A stretch of DNA of 24,435 nucleotides from Euplotes cf. woodruffi 2 WChen-2021 (lineage: Eukaryota; Ciliophora; Spirotrichea; Euplotida; Euplotidae), in NCBI GenBank assembly GCA_021441665.1, contig JAGYYN010001658.1, forward strand, positions 1 to 24,435. The letters are read 5' to 3'. Within the stretch, counting starts at the first letter, position 1. Each line of letters begins with the position of its first letter. Shown one piece after another: positions 19,983 through 24,435 of this stretch. The notes beneath the pieces were generated by a model that saw only the letters and a program-made list of their open reading frames with translations, made no database searches and had not been told where the DNA came from. The position numbers and the translations under genes were made by a program.

Positions 19983-20054
19983 TGAGGCTATTTGATTTCA
20001 CTGATTCGTTTATGAATTTTATTTCAATTTTTTAATTTTAAATCTTTATTGAAA
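19983..20054. promoter_or_regulatory. 72-nt bidirectional leader with two E-Cbs-like motifs
   Basis: Only 72 nt separate two divergent start codons. A HATTGAAAHH match lies on the minus strand at 20020-20029 and another on the plus strand at 20047-20056, overlapping the ATG of the right-hand gene. It must serve both genes as promoter, or be the place where two somatic chromosomes are cut apart. Confidence 0.4.
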
Positions 20055-20743
20055 ATGGAAGCTGAAGACAGACAGGCACGACTAAGAAAAAGGTTTTTAG
20101 CCAGAGAAAGTAAAGTGTGGTCTTAGCCTTCATAGGTGCGACAGAAGAGGAAAAAGACGAACAGCCAGAAGGTGATTCTTCCCCTAAGCTTAATCTATTA
20201 TAACCTTGCTTGCCAGTCTCTGATATATTAATCTAGAAGACAAAAAGCAAAAGTACGATATCAAATTAGTCTACAGCCAGCATAAGCAAAGAGAAGAGCT
20301 TTATGCAAGTATTTTAGGTTTATTATCTAGCGATTCTTCGAAAAACTCAGCACTGTTGTGTGAATCATAGCAGGAATGGTCTGTGCACTAGGCCAGAGTA
20401 TTTCCTTAGCTCCTGGCTGCAGTAACGTCACATGTGTGTATATCACAACTGAAATTGTGCTGTTTTTATTCCTGAAGTATTCAGTCAGCGGCAAGTTTAA
20501 AGAACTTGAGGTAAGTTGAATATAACCAGCTGTAGGAATACTTGAATTCGAATGAAGGAGCAAACGATATAATATCGGGATATCTTAGTCAAAATGCATC
20601 AAGTAAAGTAGACTCTATGCTCAAAGCAATGAGCGTTATGGTAAGCTATAAATCTCAATCTTTAGAGAATACTCAAAGACAGAATCCAGAATATAATGAT
20701 GATCGTTGTGTCGATGATTGTATTTATGATTTGCTTTCAATAA
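20055..20743 (+). CDS. Small three-helix membrane protein (GET2/CAMLG-like layout)
   Basis: The model is 161 aa with introns of 26, 65, 62, 25 and 25 nt. The N-terminus is soluble and charged (MEAEDRQARLRKRFLARES), followed by LSTVVCIIAGMVCALGQ, VYITTEIVLFLFLKYS, a polar loop, and a C-terminal hydrophobic tail RIQNIMMIVVSMIVFMICFQ ending at TAA 20741-20743. A basic cytosolic N-terminus followed by three helices recalls GET2/CAMLG, receptors for tail-anchored protein insertion at the ER, but sequence identity is not evident. The function is therefore only a guess from layout. The 62-nt third intron is the least certain junction: an alternative reading across it, KTSISKEKSFMQ, also looks plausible. 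The tail is reached only by splicing a 25-nt intron after ..MLKAMSVM. Confidence 0.6.
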
Positions 20744-20791
20744 TTATAAAAATTGATTTTTCAATGTGAAAAATTGAATTAGTACGTTGCT

Positions 20792-23261
20792 TTAAAGACC
20801 CAAAGATAAAATATTTTTGTTGTTCAGGATTGACCTCCAAAATCCGATGACTAAATGTCAATTGTGAGTTTCGTGAACGCTAAAATACTCGAGCATTTTG
20901 TAGTAGACCATCGCCTTGTCTCTGTTGAATCTTGGAATTACGTATGTTGCAATGTGATTCTCGATTATGTTGATAATGTCTGTGTACAGCTCTATTTCTC
21001 TATAGCATGCAGGAAAGTTGGTGATTTATTGTTTGCTGCTAATTTTAGATTTAGATTAATTTGACAGAATAATCGTTTAAATAAGTATAACAAAGCATAT
21101 TTTGAGCAGGTTAATTTTAATATTTTATATTAGTAATTTAAGGTAAAGTAATTTTGAAGAATAACGATGAGATTAAGAATATTAGTACCTGCTGATTAGA
21201 AATTAAAATCCCAGAAAAATATTTAATTTATTCAAAATTCATATTTTTCAGTGATATCAATTCGATAAATTTAAGATCTAAAAAGTAAAAATACGATAGC
21301 AAATCAACGATACAAACCTATTATTGACTGTAATATTTTCCTCGACTGTAGTCATAATTTGCTCTTTTTGATTTGCTGCTTTAAACATAGTTTTAAAAGT
21401 TGTTTTTCCACTTTTTAATTTCTCAAGTGTTTGATCATTTGATTTTTTATTTGCTTTCAGCCTTGTTTTTGAGTTTGACCATTCTATCTCGTCCTTCAAT
21501 GCAATCATGAAGTGCCTGGATGTCGTATATTTCACCTTTGACCCAATAGTAAAATTCAAGATAAGGATTCTTGAGTTTATCGACAATATCAATTGCGGTA
21601 TCAATATACAAAGGACTAAGAGATTTGCCAACGATCAGTTTTAAAGGATCCGAACCAGTATAGTGGATAAGCGCTCCGTCTTCAAACTTGCTCATCAAAT
21701 AGATCATATTTTGAAAATTAATATTTTCAGTATCTCTTGTTGCTATCATCGGTTTGATCTTATCTCGAATCGACTTTAAAATCGGTAGAATTTTGGTTAT
21801 AAACGCACAGTATTTTTCAATAGTAGAATTATTTTCTGATATTCTATCTTGATCTTCTTCTTGTTTAAATTCAAGTTCTGTCGTCAATCTTTCAAATATA
21901 AACTCTGGGGTTGCAGGAGGAAGGGCATCAAGCATTTTGTCAATGTCATCAGTCGGCCTTGAAAATGCCTTATACTCTGTTGACTTGATAATATACTCGA
22001 TTCTTCAGCTGATCTTTAAAAATCTCTCTAAGAAGTACTTTCGTTCCTCTAAAAACTTGTCGTTTTTATTGCCGATCATTTTCTTTGGTGGAATTGGGGG
22101 CACAAAAACTCCGGGTATTCTAAGCAAAAGAGCTTGTCGGAGTTTGTAAAATTCGCTATATCTCCTGATCCCTTCAAAAGGCCCTTCTTGGTCGTAGCCT
22201 TTCACAGTGTAGGTTACGTAAGAGCCTTTAATAGGGTCTGTGACTTCAAAAGCTCTTTCGTCGATTGTTTCATCGTCGACTACAACTCGGTGGACATCGT
22301 ACTGGTCGTCGTATATTGACTTATCCTGGTCTCTGCTTTCGTTGCAGCCTTTTGTTTCCTCTCGTTCCTCTTCATTACGTACTTCTATAAGTTGCTGTCT
22401 AGTTTCAATATGATAAGAGTCGCTGGCCGCCTCTGCTTTGTTATTTAGCTGAACATTGCCATCGGAAAGCTCTGGTTGTATCGGATTATCAATCTGCTGA
22501 TTGACTTGTTGAGTAAGCGCCTCTGCTACTAACACACTGTCTTCATGTGCTTTTTGATTATCCTCTTGTATATCTGAACTTCTGAATTCCTGATGTGACT
22601 CTTGCTGAGCGACTTGATTTTCTAGTTGTTTTGCCTCTTCAACTGGTTCAGACTCAAGTACGGCTTCCTCCTTATTATCTATAATTATATTTAGCAAATT
22701 AAAGAGTCTCACTGTTTGCTTCTTCTTGTTTCAGTTCTTCAAGGAGATTTTGAGTTGAGATATTTTTTGACGACTAGAGGTGAGTACCTGACCTTACTTC
22801 ATGGCTTGATTGGCTTTCTTCATCTGCAAAGCTCTGCTTTAACTTTTCGAATTCTTCGTCTAAAGCATTAGAACAAGTGTACCTTCAGCATCCTTGTCTA
22901 CGATCGATTTGCGGGCAATGATTCTAAAGATTAGTAAAAGCCTTACGCGTGGATTTCTTCTTTGTGTTCTGTATTATAGAAGTCGTGCATCGGGTCTGTG
23001 CTGTACAAGTCGTCTATGTTCATTTCTTCGTCGCTGTTCTCTGCCCCTTGAGAACCTTTGTTTGCTAGACTCATTAAATACCCAGAATTTGCGATATATT
23101 CAAAATTAACAAGTCGGTCAAGATTAGGTAAATAAGAATCGGATATGAAAATGATTTATTGAGTTTTAAATATGAATTTGCAATTTGTAAAATGCGTATT
23201 TTTTATGTTTACCTTCTTTTACTTGATTTTCTTCGTCGTCATTTTGATTTACTCGGAACAT
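20792..23261 (-). CDS. Sorting nexin with PX and BAR domains
   Basis: An endosomal membrane-binding protein. With a first exon from ATG 23259-23261 (MFRVNQNDDEENQVKE) the model is 632 aa, with introns of 148, 23, 23, 24, 34 and 318 nt and one AAA-TAA shift at 21447-21452. A start at 23074 (MSLANKGSQGAENSDEE) gives 619 aa and cannot be excluded. The acidic, Gln/Glu-rich N-terminal 230 residues are followed by a PX domain with IRRYSEFYKLRQAL, VFVPPIPPKK and FLEERKYFLERFL; these are the phosphoinositide-contacting elements and all look intact. A helical BAR-like region follows, with LTTELEFKQEEDQDRI, EGRDRMVKLKNKAESK and, after the 318-nt intron, ELYTDIINIIENHIATYVIP. The family is certain; the exact orthologue (SNX1/2, SNX4 or SNX7/30 type) is not. 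Confidence 0.85.
21000..21317 (-). other. 318-nt AT-rich intron or eliminated sequence in the sorting nexin
   Basis: Donor GTTTGT after EENITVNN and acceptor GCTATAG before EIELYTDIINIIENH join in phase within the BAR region. AT-rich with no supported ORF. Could be a long intron or hold an eliminated sequence. Confidence 0.55.
21447..21452 (-). other. +1 frameshift site AAA-TAA
   Basis: Frame 0 ends ..MVKLKNKAESK then TAA. The +1 frame continues KKSNDQTLEKLKSGKTTFKT and the BAR helix carries on. Confidence 0.8.
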
Positions 23262-24157
23262 AGAAACTAAAAAAGTGAATAAATTTGAATTTTTGTTTTT
23301 ATATATTTTAAAATACGGAATTAAGTAGGTAAAGTGCAGGAGATAACGTAATTAATTCAAACTGTTAAGAGAGCAAGGATTTTTGTAATTTTAGTTGCAA
23401 TTTATTGTGATATATTAAATCAGCTGTTTAAGCTGTGTATTGGTATCATCAGTAAAATAAAGCAACACTGAGTTTTATTATGTGAAATGCTGCTATTTAG
23501 AAGACCATATATGTTATTAGTGCAATTGTGAATTATTTAAGCTTGCATATACTTATGGCAAATGCTTTGTTATTCTAGACCTTTATATCTCCTGTTCTCT
23601 TACATATTTTATTTTATTTATATATTTCTATTTTTGCAGAAAACAAATAGGTCATGAGTCTAGTTAATTTATCAGTAGCTCAGTTAATTATTGAATTTTA
23701 TAAAACTTTTTATACACATTATTAGCTAATCTTGGCATTAGAATTGATTAGATAATATAAAGAGATTATTAATTTTTTTGATTATTTATATTTTTCAATA
23801 GATGTAAATATAAATAAGTCTTATTTAAATAAAAGCAATTGAAGATTAATTTTATATAATTACTATTTATAATTTATTATTGTTTAATCATTTATATCTC
23901 ATTTAAACGCACTATTTAAAAAAAATATTTAATTAACCAATTTAAAGTCTAATCTATTTAATTAGTGACTGCAGTAATTATATAATAAATCCAATTTTTT
24001 TTTAAATCTCGACTCCAAAACTAATCTCTTCATTTATTGAAACACAAAATATAAACAATTACAAAAATTAACCACCAACATCATCTCCCTCAATTTCAAA
24101 TAAATCCTTTCTTCTATTCAAAAACCAAATTCAGCGATCTAAAATTTTAAAAACACC
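23262..24157. other. AT-rich intergenic region
   Basis: About 900 nt, among the most AT-rich parts of the window, full of short TTTAAT and ATTTA runs. It should include the promoter of the sorting nexin gene. No ORF, hairpin or repeat that I can support. Confidence 0.5.
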
Positions 24158-24435
24158 CTATAAGTTTATCCTAAAATTACTAATTTTTCCTCTATTTCCC
24201 CATTTTTTTAGAATTCTAGCGAATAAATTTTGAAGGGGAAATAAAAATAACAAAGAAGTATTTCAAGTAATTTGCAAATACGTGACTCTATTCGGTTGTA
24301 TTTCTGGCCAAGTGTTTATTCTCTTTAGTTCTCCTTTACCACGACCTAGACCACGATTAGTTTTAGTTATTACGAAGGACTTTCTATGCCGTTTTTTATT
24401 TCTTTCTTTTATCAGCTTTTCTCTTAAATTCGGCG
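24158..24435 (-). CDS. C-terminal end of an unrecognised basic protein (start outside window)
   Basis: The frame enters at the right edge as AEFKRKADKRKK and reaches AAA-TAA at 24396-24401. The +1 frame gives KRHRKSFVITKTNRGLGRGK and then GELKRINTWPEIQPNRVT; after a 66-nt intron it ends ILKKWGNRGKISNFRINL, TAG 24158-24160. An alternative last intron of 23 nt would change the final residues. The protein is very basic and not recognised. Support comes from the familiar shift site and the open, coding-like frame after it. Confidence 0.45.
24396..24401 (-). other. +1 frameshift site AAA-TAA
   Basis: In the partial gene at the right edge. The +1 frame is open for about 35 codons to the next intron. 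Confidence 0.5.

Noticed and set aside
20855-21064. Plus-strand frame of 69 codons
   Set aside because: Antisense to the last exon and 318-nt intron of the sorting nexin.
1-24435. TGA as Trp (Blepharisma-type code)
   Set aside because: TGA falls at conserved Cys or small-residue positions in RCC1, carrier and zinc-finger motifs, next to normal TGG Trp.
1-24435. Telomere repeats, transposons, virus-like elements, tRNA, rRNA or CRISPR
   Set aside because: No C4A4/G4T4 tract, terminal repeat, transposase or capsid-type frame, cloverleaf or spaced repeat array could be found by reading both strands.

Overview
The window reads as nuclear DNA of a euplotid ciliate (Euplotes or a close relative). 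Two independent signs support this. First, UGA is read as cysteine inside conserved domains: the RCC1 repeats read ..VSCGWQHT.. and ..IECGHSHS.. only if TGA is Cys, while TGG still encodes Trp. Stops are TAA and TAG. Second, many genes stay open only if the ribosome slips +1 at an in-frame stop, nearly always AAA-TAA. I find 15 such sites in seven genes, and the conserved domains resume on the far side. With these rules and GT..AG introns, many of only 23-29 nt, almost all of 1-23261 becomes coding. The exon models of the ten spliced or frameshifted genes that lie whole in the window give lengths exactly divisible by three.

Layout, left to right: 3' part of an RCC1-repeat protein (+, 1-732); a DPH4-type J-domain/zinc protein (-, 877-1353); an unrecognised basic protein with three shift sites (-, 1410-3294); a mitochondrial carrier (+, 3745-4600); a dual-specificity pseudophosphatase (+, 4724-5362); an unrecognised Asn-rich protein (+, 6075-8070); an unrecognised charged protein with two shift sites (-, 8392-9757); a large membrane hybrid histidine kinase homologue in which the key catalytic residues appear lost (-, 9848-14540); an unrecognised basic protein with four shift sites (+, 14703-17315); a protein with two cyclic-nucleotide-binding domains and three shift sites (-, 17298-19982); a small three-helix membrane protein (+, 20055-20743); a PX-BAR sorting nexin (-, 20792-23261); an AT-rich gap; and the end of another gene entering from the right (-, 24158-24435).

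The genes form no operon or pathway. Several are signalling or trafficking proteins (cNMP domains, PX-BAR, pseudokinase, pseudophosphatase), but they are transcribed in mixed orientations. Euplotes somatic DNA is normally gene-sized. Twelve tightly packed genes with no C4A4 telomere repeats therefore suggest germline (micronuclear) DNA or an unusually long somatic chromosome. The sequence alone does not decide. Five introns or interruptions longer than 145 nt (148, 318, 336, 473 and 823 nt) are AT-rich and could be long introns or could contain internal eliminated sequences.

I saw no mobile element, virus-like element, rRNA, tRNA or CRISPR array.
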